A stretch of DNA of 64,000 nucleotides, from the NCBI GenBank assembly GCA_963751335.1, contig CAVVUB010000008.1, positions 1,116,001 to 1,180,000 of the forward strand, given 5' to 3'. A program made the translations under genes and the position numbers. This document shows, one piece after another, positions 16,875-26,301 of this stretch. How positions within the stretch are numbered: the first letter of the stretch is position 1; each line of letters opens with the position of its first letter. The DNA is from Bog-473 sp963751335. Lineage in GTDB: Bacteria > Actinomycetota > Acidimicrobiia > Acidimicrobiales > RAAP-2. A model generated the notes under the pieces. It saw nothing but the letters and a program-made list of their open reading frames with translations. It did not search any database and was not told the origin of the DNA.

Positions 16875-17540
16875 ATGGAAATACCTCGATGGAGTCGACA
16901 CATGCCGCCAGAACACGCGAACGATGAAGCCCCACGAGCAGGATGGCTGAGCGAAAAAGACGCGTCGCTCGTCTTTGGCCCCTTCTACGACGAACGCTTG
17001 CGGATTGATCGGATCGTCAGCCGGCTGGACGTCACGGACGACCTTATCGAGCGTGCGGACCTGGCGAGTGAGCTGGTGCGATCTGTTTCGCGGTACGAGG
17101 ACACGCTCGAACGAGCCCTGTTCGTACGGTTCACAGATTCGCCAACCGCAGCGCTCGAGGAACTGGCCCGGGAACGTGATGAGCTTCGAGAGGCCATGAC
17201 GGTCATCCATAAGCGGACGACGGGAATTGATCCCCGCAATGTGCACGCCCAAGACGGGCAGGGATTCGAAGACACACTCGAAGATGTCGTACACAGGTTG
17301 CGGGCGCTCCTGTTGGGTGAGGACCGCCAGATAGATACGCTCATGGCTTCACTCGGACCGGAAGACCGCCAGCAAGTGTCCGAAGATGTCGCCCACGTGT
17401 TCCGAAGCGCGTCGGAGCGTCCCCATCCTCCCCATACGGCCGTGGGTCGTTTCTTGAGCAACGCTCACGTCAAGCTGGACCACACGTTCGAAGATGTGTC
17501 CAGTCCCACCCATCCTGGTGCCGGCACTATCAACGGGTGA
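16875..17540 (+). CDS. Degenerate hemerythrin-like helical protein
   Basis: The 221-residue protein is almost all helical. Its layout (FGPFYDERLRIDRIVSRL, then ELVRSVSRYEDTLERALFVRF, then a third and a fourth helix with RLRALLLGEDRQIDTLM) follows the HHE/hemerythrin domain. The metal-binding histidines expected in the first two helices (usually H in DxxH and HxxxE) are replaced by Glu, Arg or Tyr, so oxygen or iron binding is doubtful. The start is ATG 16875; a TTG one codon upstream is also possible. The gene follows the lipoprotein gene on the same strand. It may be a structural relative that has lost its metal. Confidence 0.55.
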   Translation: MEIPRWSRHMPPEHANDEAPRAGWLSEKDASLVFGPFYDERLRIDRIVSRLDVTDDLIERADLASELVRSVSRYEDTLERALFVRFTDSPTAALEELARERDELREAMTVIHKRTTGIDPRNVHAQDGQGFEDTLEDVVHRLRALLLGEDRQIDTLMASLGPEDRQQVSEDVAHVFRSASERPHPPHTAVGRFLSNAHVKLDHTFEDVSSPTHPGAGTING

Positions 17541-17712
17541 GTGGCCGACTCTCGCGGCCACGACATCGTTGACAGTGCGGGGTCGAGCCTCCTGGCATCG
17601 ATGCAAGGCGTCTCTCGATGCGTCAGGACAGCAGCGGTCTCACGCTCATCTGGAAGCGCGACGCCACTCTCGGCGATTTAGAGTGAGCAAGGAGGGGAGA
17701 GGTACTTCGACG

Positions 17713-17751
17713 CCTGACCTCTGAACCTGACCTGTGAACCTGACCTCTGAA
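17713..17751. repeat. 13-bp tandem repeat, three copies
   Basis: Three copies of CCTGACCTCTGAA (the middle one with G for C at position 9) lie 26 bases beyond the stop of the large permease gene. The unit has the same 13-base period as the repeat upstream of leuS at 20809 and is distantly similar to it in reverse complement. Confidence 0.8.
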
Positions 17752-17776
17752 CGCCTGGCGCCCTCGGTACGAGGTC

Positions 17777-20347
17777 TCACTCGGTGCGCAACTCGGCCGA
17801 TGGAGCTGTGCGTGCCGCCTTGTAACCTGGCCAGGCGGCGAGCACGTTGGCGATGAGCAAGGTGATGGGGACGGTCAGCAGGATGCCGAGTAGGGGCACG
17901 ACCGGAGGTGAGACGGAGCCGATTCCCGATGCCACGAGGATCCAGGCCCAACGACCGCCGACCACACCCAGAGGAACTCCGATCAGGAGGGCAAGGACGG
18001 AGAACGACGTGGCCTGCCAGGCAATGACGGCCATGAGCTGACGACGCAAGAATCCCAATGTCTTCAAGATTGCGAGGTCCTTCCCCCGGCGGCGCACCGA
18101 GGACACGAGCGCGTTGCCGACGGTTGCCAGCCCCAACAGCGCCACGAGTCCCGCCAGCAGCGGCGGAAGTCCGTCGACGCTCTGCAGGTTGATGACGTCC
18201 TCTGACGGGAGTTCCCTGAGCACGGTGCCCCCGAACTCATGCCGGAGGCTGGCCAGGGCCGCGGCATGCGAGACGCCGGGCGCGTAGCGCACGGCAAAGA
18301 GCGTGAAAAGGGTCGGGGGTGTGGCGCTGGAGTTGGAGTTGGACCCCTCGTTGGCCTGCTGCTCGTGCACGACCGCACCGGACACCCATCCGCCGACACC
18401 CATGCCGTTGTTGAACAGGTCGCCGACCGACGGAGAGATCATGCGACCGACGATGTGAACGGTGACCGGCCCGCTGGGACTCTGGACCTGGACGGTCTGG
18501 CCGACCTGACGGTGCAGCTGCTGGAGGGTCTGGTCGGCGAAGACCACCTGATTTGTCCCCCGTGGGGCATGGCCCTCGAGCAGCGGGGGATGGACCGAAC
18601 CCTTCATGGGGTCGAAGGCGAGCAGGGAGTCGACCGTCTTCCCGTCGATAACGATCGTTCCCTGGCTGGCCCCGGCCAAAATGGCGATGGCCGAGTATCC
18701 GGCGACGAAGTGGTTGTGCGCCAGCAGTGCCTTGGTCTGACCCTCGAGGTCCGAGGAGCTGTTCGGATTGCCGACCAGGACGTTCCAGTTCCACCCCTGC
18801 TGTCGCGGGCTCTCGACCAGGTGCCCCAGGCTTGTCCCGAACGTGAGCGCGGCGACCACGGCCGCCACGGCGAGCGAGGCGGTGAGCACGGCTCCCACCA
18901 CAGACACCCGCCGCGTGCCGCGTCCCGAACCCAAGCCGAACTGAATGCCGATCCTGGCCACCAGCGGGGTCCAGCCGTAGGAGCCGTTGGCGCGCACACC
19001 GCTCGACAGCGGTCCTTCGAAGCCGGGGCGGGAGAGGGCCGTGGGGGGTCGGCTGACTCGATAGGCCGGAATCAGGGCGCAGACGGCGATGAAGGCCAGC
19101 AGGACCACAAAACCCAGCAGCAACACCTGGGGATCGAAACTGATGCCCGGGTGTATCTCGGCCTGTCGGGCCGGTCCGATGGGCATGATCGAGGATCCCA
19201 GCGTCGCTACGAGCACGGCGAGGGCGCTGCCAACAATCCCGATCAGCACGACCCGCGCCAACACGATGGCGATGAGCTGCATCTTGGAAGCACCGAAACC
19301 ACGCAGGATCTCGTAGTCGTCACCCTCCAGCATCACCATGCGAGCGATTGCTTGGCTGACGAGCAGAAGGGTCACCAAGGCCGCAATTCCCCCGAAGAGC
19401 AGCAGCGCGACGACCTCGAGGTGGATGCCGCGCTGCGTGCTGGCCGCGCTGGTCCGGATGTTGTAGACGTTGCCCGCTGAGGCGAACACGTTGGAGCCGC
19501 CGACGGCCCGAACGCCTGCCGCGAAGGCGCTCCAGTCGGCGGCGCCGTGCCGGAGGCGGACGCCGACGAAATTGAGGCTCGGGATCTCCTGGACGTGAAT
19601 GCCCAGCCTGGCGGCCAAGTGCGGGAGGAAGGCCGGCGTGAGGTACACGTTCTCCTGCCCCTCGTACGAGACGTTCTCCTTGTCCGCCAACGGAAGGACG
19701 GCGTCGACGTCCTGGGGAAAGCGGACGATGCCCGTGACCCGCACCCGGAACGTCGGCCCCTGTGGCGCAATCGGTTTGTACGAGGCCCCGTTCGTGAGGG
19801 CGGCGTTCTGGTACTGCGCGGGCGTCTCTGCATACAGCAGAATGTGACTTCCGACGTGGAGGTGATGCCCCTCCGCGGCCAACTCGTTGATCGCGACGTC
19901 GTCCGGTCGCCTCGGGTCCGGCAGCTTCCCGGCGACGACGAGCGGGCGATCAACCGTGCGGTACAAGGAGGCGTCGGCCGCGGCGATGGCGTTCAAACTC
20001 CGGCCGGTGTAGCCGGCGGGACTCGAAGTCAGGTAGAGGTAGGGAGCTCGGAAATACTGCGCGACCTGCGGGAGGTCGACCACCCGCCTCTCGACCGGCA
20101 GGAGACCGAGCGAGTCGGCGGACGGGCCCGAGACCGTCGGGCCCGAAGTCGGGTTCCCATAGAAGAAAGCCCCATCGTCAGGGCGGCTGTACGAGACGAA
20201 CTGTCCGATGGCGGTGTCGGTACGCCGAGCCCCGGCCAGTGCGGTCAGCGCCACACCGCCGCCGATGCCCAGCACCAGAGCGAACACCGTCATCGTTCGC
20301 CAAGACGACCGCACTTCGGATCGCGCCCGAATCCAGACGAGACCCAT
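17777..20347 (-). CDS. Large FtsX/MacB-type ABC permease
   Basis: The 856-residue membrane protein begins with one helix (about 20-41, followed by LAGARRTDTA), has a large extracytoplasmic domain, a block of three helices with the FtsX core (about 320-470), a second extracytoplasmic domain and a final FtsX block ending with ARTAPSAELRTE. This two-core layout is that of lipoprotein/lipid-export or antimicrobial-peptide-type permeases (DUF214/FtsX). Such proteins need a cytoplasmic ATPase partner, but none is encoded nearby. A paralogue with matching start and end lies at 33280. I use ATG 20347; a TTG four codons upstream is possible. Substrate unknown. Confidence 0.8.
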   Translation of the reverse strand: MGLVWIRARSEVRSSWRTMTVFALVLGIGGGVALTALAGARRTDTAIGQFVSYSRPDDGAFFYGNPTSGPTVSGPSADSLGLLPVERRVVDLPQVAQYFRAPYLYLTSSPAGYTGRSLNAIAAADASLYRTVDRPLVVAGKLPDPRRPDDVAINELAAEGHHLHVGSHILLYAETPAQYQNAALTNGASYKPIAPQGPTFRVRVTGIVRFPQDVDAVLPLADKENVSYEGQENVYLTPAFLPHLAARLGIHVQEIPSLNFVGVRLRHGAADWSAFAAGVRAVGGSNVFASAGNVYNIRTSAASTQRGIHLEVVALLLFGGIAALVTLLLVSQAIARMVMLEGDDYEILRGFGASKMQLIAIVLARVVLIGIVGSALAVLVATLGSSIMPIGPARQAEIHPGISFDPQVLLLGFVVLLAFIAVCALIPAYRVSRPPTALSRPGFEGPLSSGVRANGSYGWTPLVARIGIQFGLGSGRGTRRVSVVGAVLTASLAVAAVVAALTFGTSLGHLVESPRQQGWNWNVLVGNPNSSSDLEGQTKALLAHNHFVAGYSAIAILAGASQGTIVIDGKTVDSLLAFDPMKGSVHPPLLEGHAPRGTNQVVFADQTLQQLHRQVGQTVQVQSPSGPVTVHIVGRMISPSVGDLFNNGMGVGGWVSGAVVHEQQANEGSNSNSSATPPTLFTLFAVRYAPGVSHAAALASLRHEFGGTVLRELPSEDVINLQSVDGLPPLLAGLVALLGLATVGNALVSSVRRRGKDLAILKTLGFLRRQLMAVIAWQATSFSVLALLIGVPLGVVGGRWAWILVASGIGSVSPPVVPLLGILLTVPITLLIANVLAAWPGYKAARTAPSAELRTE

Positions 20348-20606
20348 GGTTTCGATCAATCCTCGGGTCGCCGTTGTCCCATCTCCAGTATTCAGCCACC
20401 CCCGTGGCAGTGCGCCAAGGGTGGTCCCACGCTCGCCTTGGGGGTGTTGGCCTTACCGAGGGCATTTCGCCACACACGACCCTGCAGACGTCCACCGATG
20501 ACAGCGAACGGCCGACGTCTGAGCCGTCCCGGGCCACATGCGACCCGTGACCGTTCGGGCGCGAACGTGCAGAAACACCTCTGCATCGGCACGTCCGTGG
20601 CGGTGG

Positions 20607-20683
20607 TGGTGGAGGCGATGGGACTTGAACCCACGAACCTCTTGACTGCCAGTCAAGCGCTCTACCAGCTGAGCTACGCCCCC
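20607..20683 (-). tRNA. tRNA-Ala (anticodon GGC)
   Basis: The minus strand folds into a full cloverleaf. The acceptor stem is GGGGGCG with CGCCTCC and contains the G3-U70 wobble pair that marks alanine tRNAs. The D arm is GCTC/GAGC. The anticodon arm is CTTGA and TCAAG around the loop CTGGCAG, reading GGC. The T loop is TTCAAGT. A discriminator A at 20610 and an encoded CCA (20609-20607) follow. GGC reads the alanine codons GCC and GCU. Confidence 0.95.
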
Positions 20684-20808
20684 AGTGGTGGGGATCCAAC
20701 CTAGCAGTCGATATGGCCGCTCCCGGGGCGGCCGACCCCTCGACGAGCACGCCGAGGGCGGGCGAGGGTGGTGGGGAGTCGGGGGAGTCGGTCGGGAGTG
20801 GACCCACA

Positions 20809-20886
20809 CTGAGGTCCCGGACCGAGGTGCCGGACCGAGGTGCCGTGCTGAGGTTCGGGTCTGAGGTTCGGGTCTGAGGTTCCGGG
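20809..20886. repeat. 13-bp tandem repeat, six copies
   Basis: Six consecutive 13-base units run as CTGAGGTCCCGGA, CCGAGGTGCCGGA, CCGAGGTGCCGTG, CTGAGGTTCGGGT, CTGAGGTTCGGGT and CTGAGGTTCCGGG, sharing the core GAGGT. The array lies between tRNA-Ala and leuS and ends 62 bases before the leuS start, so it is in the leuS leader or promoter. The period is not a multiple of three and no gene spans it. Confidence 0.9.
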
Positions 20887-20948
20887 CTGGCTCACGAACC
20901 CCCTTGATCCTGCTCAGAGCCACAGGCCGCCTCGCGTACCCTGGTGGG

Positions 20949-23432
20949 ATGGCGCGCTCCTACGACGTCCAAGCGGTGGAGGCCAAGTGGCAGCGCCACT
21001 GGATCGAGGCCGGCACGTACCAGATCGACAACGACGATCCCCGCCCGAAGTTCTACGCGCTGTGCATGTACCCCTACCCCTCGGGGCCGGCCCACCAGGG
21101 CCACGTACGCAACTACACCTTCGGTGACCTGGTCGTTCGCTATCAGACCATGCAGGGCAAGGGCGTCCTCAGCCCCATCGGGTTCGACTCCTTCGGACTC
21201 CCGGCGGAGAATGCCGCCATCAAGACGGGGGCCCACCCCCGCCCTTACACCGAAGCCCGGATCGCCGAGCTGACCTCGTCGCTCACCCGCCTCGGTGCCG
21301 TCTACGACTGGCGCCGCGAAGTGCGCAGCCACGACCCCTCCTACATCAAGTGGTCCCAGACCATCTTCTTGCGCCTCTGGGAGGCCGGCCTGGCCTACCG
21401 GGCCCTGGCCCCGGTCAACTGGTGCCCGGGCTGCCAGACGGTGCTGGCCAACGAGCAGGTCCTGCCCGACGGCACCTGCGAGCGAACCGGCGACGTGGTC
21501 GAGAAGCGGGACCTCGAGCAGTGGTTCTTCCGCATCACCAAGTACGCCGACGAGCTCCTGGCCGCCCTCGACGACCTCGAGTGGCCCGAGCGGGCCAAGG
21601 TCATGCAGCGCAACTGGATCGGGCGCTCCGAGGGGGCCGAGTTCGACCTCGCCGTCGAGGGCCGACCCGAGGTCAGCGTGCGTGTCTTCACCACCCGGCC
21701 CGACACCAGTTTCGGCATGACCTACGCCGTCATGGCCCCCGAGCACCCCCTGGTCGGCGCGCTCACCACCGAGGCCCAGCGCCAGGCGGTCGAGGAGCTG
21801 CGCCAGCGGGCGGCCGGCGAGACCGACATCGAGCGCATGTCCGAGGGCGACCTGGCCGGGCTCGACAAGCGCGGCGCCTTCACCGGGACCAACGTCATCA
21901 ACCCGTTCAACGACCAGCCCGTCCCGCTCTACGTGGCCGACTACGTCCTCATGGGCTACGGCACGGGGGCGATCATGGCCGTGCCGGCCGAGGACGAGCG
22001 TGACTACGCGTTCGCCACGCTGCACCGCTTGCCGATCGTGCGCACCGTCCAACCGCCGGAGGGATGGGAGGCGGAGACGGGCGGCGGTGCCTACAGCGGA
22101 GACGGCGTCAAGATCAACAGCGGCTTCCTCGACGGGCTCGACGTCGCCACGGCGAAGCAGCGGTCCATCGAGTTCCTCGAGGAGAAGGGCGTGGGCGAGC
22201 GCAAGGTCAACTACCGCCTGCGCGACTGGCTGGTGTCACGGCAGCGCTTCTGGGGCTGCCCCATCCCCGCCGTGTACTGCGAGACGCACGGCGTGGTGCC
22301 CGTGCCCGAGGACCAGTTGCCGATCGTGGCGCCCGACGACGTCGAGTTCCTCCCGACCGGGCAGTCGCCGCTGTCGTTGCACGAGGGCTTCTTGCACACG
22401 ACGTGCCCGATCGACGGCGGCCCGGCCCGGCGCGAGACCGACACCATGGACACCTTCGTCGACTCGTCCTGGTACTTCCTGCGTTTCTGCGACCCACAGA
22501 ACACCGAGCAGCCCTTCGCACCGGCGGCGGTGCAGAAGTGGATGCCGGTCGACCAGTACATCGGCGGGATCGAGCACGCCATCTTGCACCTGCTCTACGC
22601 CCGCTTCTTCACCCGGGCCCTGATCGACGTGGGGCTGGCGCCGGGCATCGACTCCGAACCGTTCAAGCACTATCTCGCGCAGGGCATGATCCGCTTGGAC
22701 GGGACGAAGATGTCGAAGTCCAAGGGCAACCTCGTCGCGCCCGAGCACTACTTCAACACCGTGGGCGCCGATGCGCTGCGGCTCTTCCACCTCTTCGTCG
22801 GGCCGCCGTTCGACGACATGGACTGGTCCGATCAGACCGAGCAGGTGATCGAAGGCTGCGGCCGCTTCTGCGACCGCCTCTGGCGCACGTGCACCAGCGA
22901 GCCCAGGGTGCGCACCGGTGCGCAGACCGAGGCCGACCGGGCGGCGCGCCAGGCCGTGCACCGGGCCATCGCGGACGTGACGAAGGACATCGAGCGGTGG
23001 TCCTACAACACCGCGGTCGCCCACTGCATGGAGCTGCTCAACCTCCTCCAGCGCTACGGCCGGGGCGAGGGCGAGGAGGGACCGCACGCCGAGGTGTGGG
23101 CCGAGGCGCTCGACTCTTTGCTCGAGATGCTGGCGCCCTTGGCCCCGCACGTCACCGCCGAGCTCTGGGAGATCCGCCATCCGGGGGAGGACTCGGTGCA
23201 CGCCCAGCCGTGGCCGGCCTTCGACCCCGAGCTGGTGCGCCAGGACACGGTGACCATGGTGGTGCAGGTGAACGGGAAGCTGCGGGACCGCATCGAGGTC
23301 GACGCGGGCATTTCGGAGGCGGACGCCGAACACGCCGCGCTGACGTCGCCGCGGGTGGTCGAGACCTTGGCCGGAACCACGCCCAAGCGAGTGGTGGTCA
23401 AGCCGCCCCGCCTGGTCAACGTCGTGGTCTGA
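20949..23432 (+). CDS. leuS: Leucyl-tRNA synthetase
   Basis: This 827-residue class I aminoacyl-tRNA synthetase charges tRNA-Leu. The HIGH motif appears as AHQGH at 48-52 within PYPSGPAHQGHVRNYT; KMSKS (TKMSKSKGN) lies near residue 587. The CP1 editing region includes TTRPDTSFGMTYAVMAPEHP and the Asp-containing ALGYGTGAIMAVPAED-type block seen as MGYGTGAIMAVPAEDERD. A C-terminal anticodon-binding domain and a short C-terminal extension (VVQVNGKLRDRIEV) close the protein, as in bacterial enzymes. ATG 20949 is chosen because it begins the conserved MARSYDVQAVEAKW; the frame is open fifteen codons upstream. Confidence 0.97.
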   Translation: MARSYDVQAVEAKWQRHWIEAGTYQIDNDDPRPKFYALCMYPYPSGPAHQGHVRNYTFGDLVVRYQTMQGKGVLSPIGFDSFGLPAENAAIKTGAHPRPYTEARIAELTSSLTRLGAVYDWRREVRSHDPSYIKWSQTIFLRLWEAGLAYRALAPVNWCPGCQTVLANEQVLPDGTCERTGDVVEKRDLEQWFFRITKYADELLAALDDLEWPERAKVMQRNWIGRSEGAEFDLAVEGRPEVSVRVFTTRPDTSFGMTYAVMAPEHPLVGALTTEAQRQAVEELRQRAAGETDIERMSEGDLAGLDKRGAFTGTNVINPFNDQPVPLYVADYVLMGYGTGAIMAVPAEDERDYAFATLHRLPIVRTVQPPEGWEAETGGGAYSGDGVKINSGFLDGLDVATAKQRSIEFLEEKGVGERKVNYRLRDWLVSRQRFWGCPIPAVYCETHGVVPVPEDQLPIVAPDDVEFLPTGQSPLSLHEGFLHTTCPIDGGPARRETDTMDTFVDSSWYFLRFCDPQNTEQPFAPAAVQKWMPVDQYIGGIEHAILHLLYARFFTRALIDVGLAPGIDSEPFKHYLAQGMIRLDGTKMSKSKGNLVAPEHYFNTVGADALRLFHLFVGPPFDDMDWSDQTEQVIEGCGRFCDRLWRTCTSEPRVRTGAQTEADRAARQAVHRAIADVTKDIERWSYNTAVAHCMELLNLLQRYGRGEGEEGPHAEVWAEALDSLLEMLAPLAPHVTAELWEIRHPGEDSVHAQPWPAFDPELVRQDTVTMVVQVNGKLRDRIEVDAGISEADAEHAALTSPRVVETLAGTTPKRVVVKPPRLVNVVV

Positions 23433-23445
23433 GCGGGAGATCCAC

Positions 23446-24354
23446 GTGGGAGGGCCGCTCACGCGGCGCGAGCTCGAGCAGGGCAATCTCCGTCCGGATG
23501 TCGAGACGATCCGCCGCTACGGCGACGCCCACCCGGAGTCGTTCGTCGAGGTGATGTTCGACGGGGTGCGCCTCGTTGTCCTCCTGGCTGGTTCCGACGA
23601 GGACGTGGCGTACCACGAGTCGGCGCTGCGCGCCGTCGTGAGCTTCCCGGACCAGCTCGAGGTGCGTCACACGCCGTGGTCGAGGCACCACCTCGAGGAG
23701 ATCCGCCAAGAGATCACGTCCTCATACCAGGGCGCGTGGCACGGCATTGGCGGCGGGAGAGGCGTGGTGTCCGTGAGCCTCTGGGCTGACCAGGTGGAAG
23801 CGGCCGAAGATCTCCACCGGCGCTACGGCGACGCCGTCGAGCTCGAGGTGGGCCATTTTCCGTACCCGGACCGCTTTGCCGCCCGGCGCTCTCCGAGTGT
23901 GCCGCCGAACCCTCCCGAGCACCCGCCCCTGCCCGAGGGCGTCGTGCTGACGCTGCCGGAGGAATTCGCCGTCCGCTCCGGGGGAACCGGACGGACGGTC
24001 CTGACCGTGCGCAACCGCACCGCCAACGACGTGCGGTCCTCTTCGAACGGGACGCTGTTCCCACCGGTCGTCGACCCGGGAACGGGTGAACACGTGGGCG
24101 GCTACGAGGGGGCCATGACCACGCAGCTCAAGGTCGTCACCATTGCGCCGGGCCATTCGGCAGAACTCCCGGTCCTGGTGGGCACGGCGTCGTCCCGGCC
24201 CGAGCTCGGCTGGGCCGTACCACCCGGGCGTTGGGCCCTGCGCTTCGGCCTCCTGCTGGGTGACGGGCGCGGGGAGAGAAAGCAGCCGAATCTCGGGCTG
24301 CCTGTGGACGGCGTACCCGGGTTCAGGCTGCTGCCGCTCGACGTGACGGCCTGA
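23446..24354 (+). CDS. Hypothetical protein following leuS
   Basis: The 302-residue protein starts with GTG 23446, thirteen bases after leuS, so the two probably share a transcript. I recognise no family. The N-terminal half looks alpha/beta (FVEVMFDGVRLVVLLAGSDEDVAYHESALRA) and resembles small regulatory domains. The C-terminal half is beta-rich (GRTVLTVRNRTANDVRSSSN, then ELPVLVGTASSRPELGWAVPPGRWALRFGLLL), like an immunoglobulin-like or carbohydrate-binding sandwich. No signal peptide or membrane helix is seen, so it is probably cytosolic. Confidence 0.6.
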   Translation: MGGPLTRRELEQGNLRPDVETIRRYGDAHPESFVEVMFDGVRLVVLLAGSDEDVAYHESALRAVVSFPDQLEVRHTPWSRHHLEEIRQEITSSYQGAWHGIGGGRGVVSVSLWADQVEAAEDLHRRYGDAVELEVGHFPYPDRFAARRSPSVPPNPPEHPPLPEGVVLTLPEEFAVRSGGTGRTVLTVRNRTANDVRSSSNGTLFPPVVDPGTGEHVGGYEGAMTTQLKVVTIAPGHSAELPVLVGTASSRPELGWAVPPGRWALRFGLLLGDGRGERKQPNLGLPVDGVPGFRLLPLDVTA

Positions 24355-24386
24355 GTCGCGCCACGGTCCGGCCGGCCGCAACCGGT

Positions 24387-25394
24387 TCAGTCCCGAAAAC
24401 CGGCCAGCACGCCCTTCCACTGATCCGCCGGCACCTTGTACGGCGCGTAGAACGAGAAGCGGTCGATCAGCCCGTCGAAACGCCCCCGCACCTCGCCGGC
24501 CACCTGGTCGAGCGGGGCCACGATGGCGAACGCCGAGAGCACGTCGTCATCGATCAGCTCACCCATCTTCACCCACTCGCCCCGTTTGGACAGCGTGTTG
24601 AGCTCGGATTGGAGGTCGCCCCAACCGTGCAGCTCGAGCACGGGCCGGTACGCCGGCGTCGATGCGTAGAACGCAATCTGCTGGCGCACCCCTTTGTCTG
24701 CGGCCCGGGTGCTCTCCTCGTCCACGCCGGTCACGACGAAGCCGGGGTAGGAGACGGTGAGGTCGGCCCGGGTCTTGCCGGCCTTGGCGGCGCCGCGCTC
24801 GAGCGCCGGCAACGACACCTCGCGCAGATAGCGCTCGGTGGTGAAGGCGTGGGCCAAGAAGCCGTCGGCCACCTCGCCCGCCACCTCGGTCATGACTTCG
24901 CCCACGCCGGCCAGGAGGATCTTGGCCTGACCGAACTCGTTGGGTCCCGGGTCGAAGAACGGCGTCATGAGCGTGTGCGTGTAGAACTCGCCCCGGAAGG
25001 CCAGGGGCTCGCCCGTCTCCCAGGTGTTCCAGATGGCCCGGATGGCCAGCACCAGCTCGCGCATGCGCGGCGCCGGATGGGACCACGGCATGGAGAAGCG
25101 CTTGGTGATGTGCGGCTTGATCTGGCTGCCCAGGCCCAGGATGAAGCGGCCCCTGGTGGCCGCCTGCAGGTCGTTGGCCAACACGGCGAGCGTCATGGGG
25201 TTGCGGGCGAAGGCCACGGCGATGCCGGTGCCGAAGTCGAGGTTGCTGACCGCGCTGGCGGCCACGGCGATGGGGAGGAACGGATCGTGCGAGGTCTCGC
25301 CCGTGAACACGCCGTCGTACCCGTCAGCCTCCGCCTTGGCGGCCTGCGCGCCGACCTCGTGCAGGTTCGTCCCGATGCCGCCGTCGATCTTCAT
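24387..25394 (-). CDS. F420-dependent LLM-class oxidoreductase
   Basis: The 335-residue protein is a luciferase-like TIM barrel. The start IDGGIGTNLHEVGAQAAKAEADGYDGVFTGE, the RGRFILGLGSQ motif (about 91-101) and RMRELVLAIRAIW are characteristic of the F420-linked subgroup (TIGR03617-like) found in actinobacteria. It likely reduces or oxidises a small substrate with coenzyme F420, whose synthesis genes are not in this window. It is followed 22 bases upstream on the same strand by the PAC2 gene, so a three-gene operon with PAC2 and a phosphotransferase is likely. Confidence 0.85.
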   Translation of the reverse strand: MKIDGGIGTNLHEVGAQAAKAEADGYDGVFTGETSHDPFLPIAVAASAVSNLDFGTGIAVAFARNPMTLAVLANDLQAATRGRFILGLGSQIKPHITKRFSMPWSHPAPRMRELVLAIRAIWNTWETGEPLAFRGEFYTHTLMTPFFDPGPNEFGQAKILLAGVGEVMTEVAGEVADGFLAHAFTTERYLREVSLPALERGAAKAGKTRADLTVSYPGFVVTGVDEESTRAADKGVRQQIAFYASTPAYRPVLELHGWGDLQSELNTLSKRGEWVKMGELIDDDVLSAFAIVAPLDQVAGEVRGRFDGLIDRFSFYAPYKVPADQWKGVLAGFRD

Positions 25395-25416
25395 TGCCGG
25401 ATACCCCTTTCACGGC

Positions 25417-26301
25417 TCACTGCTCCTCACCCCGCAAGAACCGTTCCAGCTCCGCCGCGATCTCCTCGCCCGAAGGCACCGCGTCGACGCCCATGGCGTT
25501 GCCCTCCGAGGCGTCGATCGACTCCTCGAGCTTGCGCACCATGGCCACGTGCTCGGCGTTGTCCGAGATGAGCTGGTCCACCTGCCGCCGCGAGGAGTCG
25601 GCCGCCCGCCGCAACGCCGACGAATCGAGGCTCAACCCGGCCACGCCGGCCAGCCCCTCGATCAGCACGGCCGAGGCTTCGGGGAAGGGCATCCCGGCCA
25701 CGTAGTGGGGCACCCGGGCCCACAGCGACACGACCGGCGTTCCCTGGGCCCCGAAGGCCATCTCGAGCGCAGCCGAGACCCCCGCCGGCACCTCCAGCTC
25801 GCCCTGCACCACCCCCACCTGCTCGATCAGATGGGCCGACTGCTCCGGTGCCGTGGCCGCCAGGCGCACCGGCCGGGTGTGGGGCGCCGGCGCCGGGAAT
25901 GCCCCCAGCCCGACAACCTGGCGCACCCGCCACGAGCGGGCCAGGCCCACGACGGCGTCGCAGAAGGCCTGCCAATGAAAATCGGGCTCGGGACCGACGA
26001 GGTAGAGCATGTCGTGACCGCTCTCGTCGGTGCCGTGGCGCACCGTCGTGCGCGGCCAGGTCAGCTCGGCGGTGACCCCGTTCACGATGCGGGCCACGGG
26101 CCGCCGGGCCCTTTGATCCAAGAAGAGCTCGCCGTTGAAGGTCACGACCGGCTCTGTCTCTGCCGATGCGAGCAGCGCCGCCACCGCCGTGGTCGCCCCC
26201 AGGCCGGCGTCGACCCAGCCCTCGAGCGAGACGACCAGCACCGGGTTGGTCAACGCCGGCTCGCGGTGGACCTCGAAGATCTCGGTGAGCTCGGGGCTCA
26301 T
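25417..26301 (-). CDS. PAC2-family protein
   Basis: The 294-residue protein begins with a PAC2 (proteasome assembly chaperone 2) domain: VLVVSLEGWVDAGLGATTA, then TFNGELFLDQRARRP, and the strand-helix TPVVSLWARVPHYVAG. Actinobacterial members have unclear roles; a link to the proteasome is inferred from the family name only, and no proteasome genes are near. The C-terminal part is a charged helix (KLEESIDASEGN... EEIAAELERFLRGEEQ). Its ATG overlaps the stop of the phosphotransferase gene, so translation is coupled. Confidence 0.85.
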   Translation of the reverse strand: MSPELTEIFEVHREPALTNPVLVVSLEGWVDAGLGATTAVAALLASAETEPVVTFNGELFLDQRARRPVARIVNGVTAELTWPRTTVRHGTDESGHDMLYLVGPEPDFHWQAFCDAVVGLARSWRVRQVVGLGAFPAPAPHTRPVRLAATAPEQSAHLIEQVGVVQGELEVPAGVSAALEMAFGAQGTPVVSLWARVPHYVAGMPFPEASAVLIEGLAGVAGLSLDSSALRRAADSSRRQVDQLISDNAEHVAMVRKLEESIDASEGNAMGVDAVPSGEEIAAELERFLRGEEQ

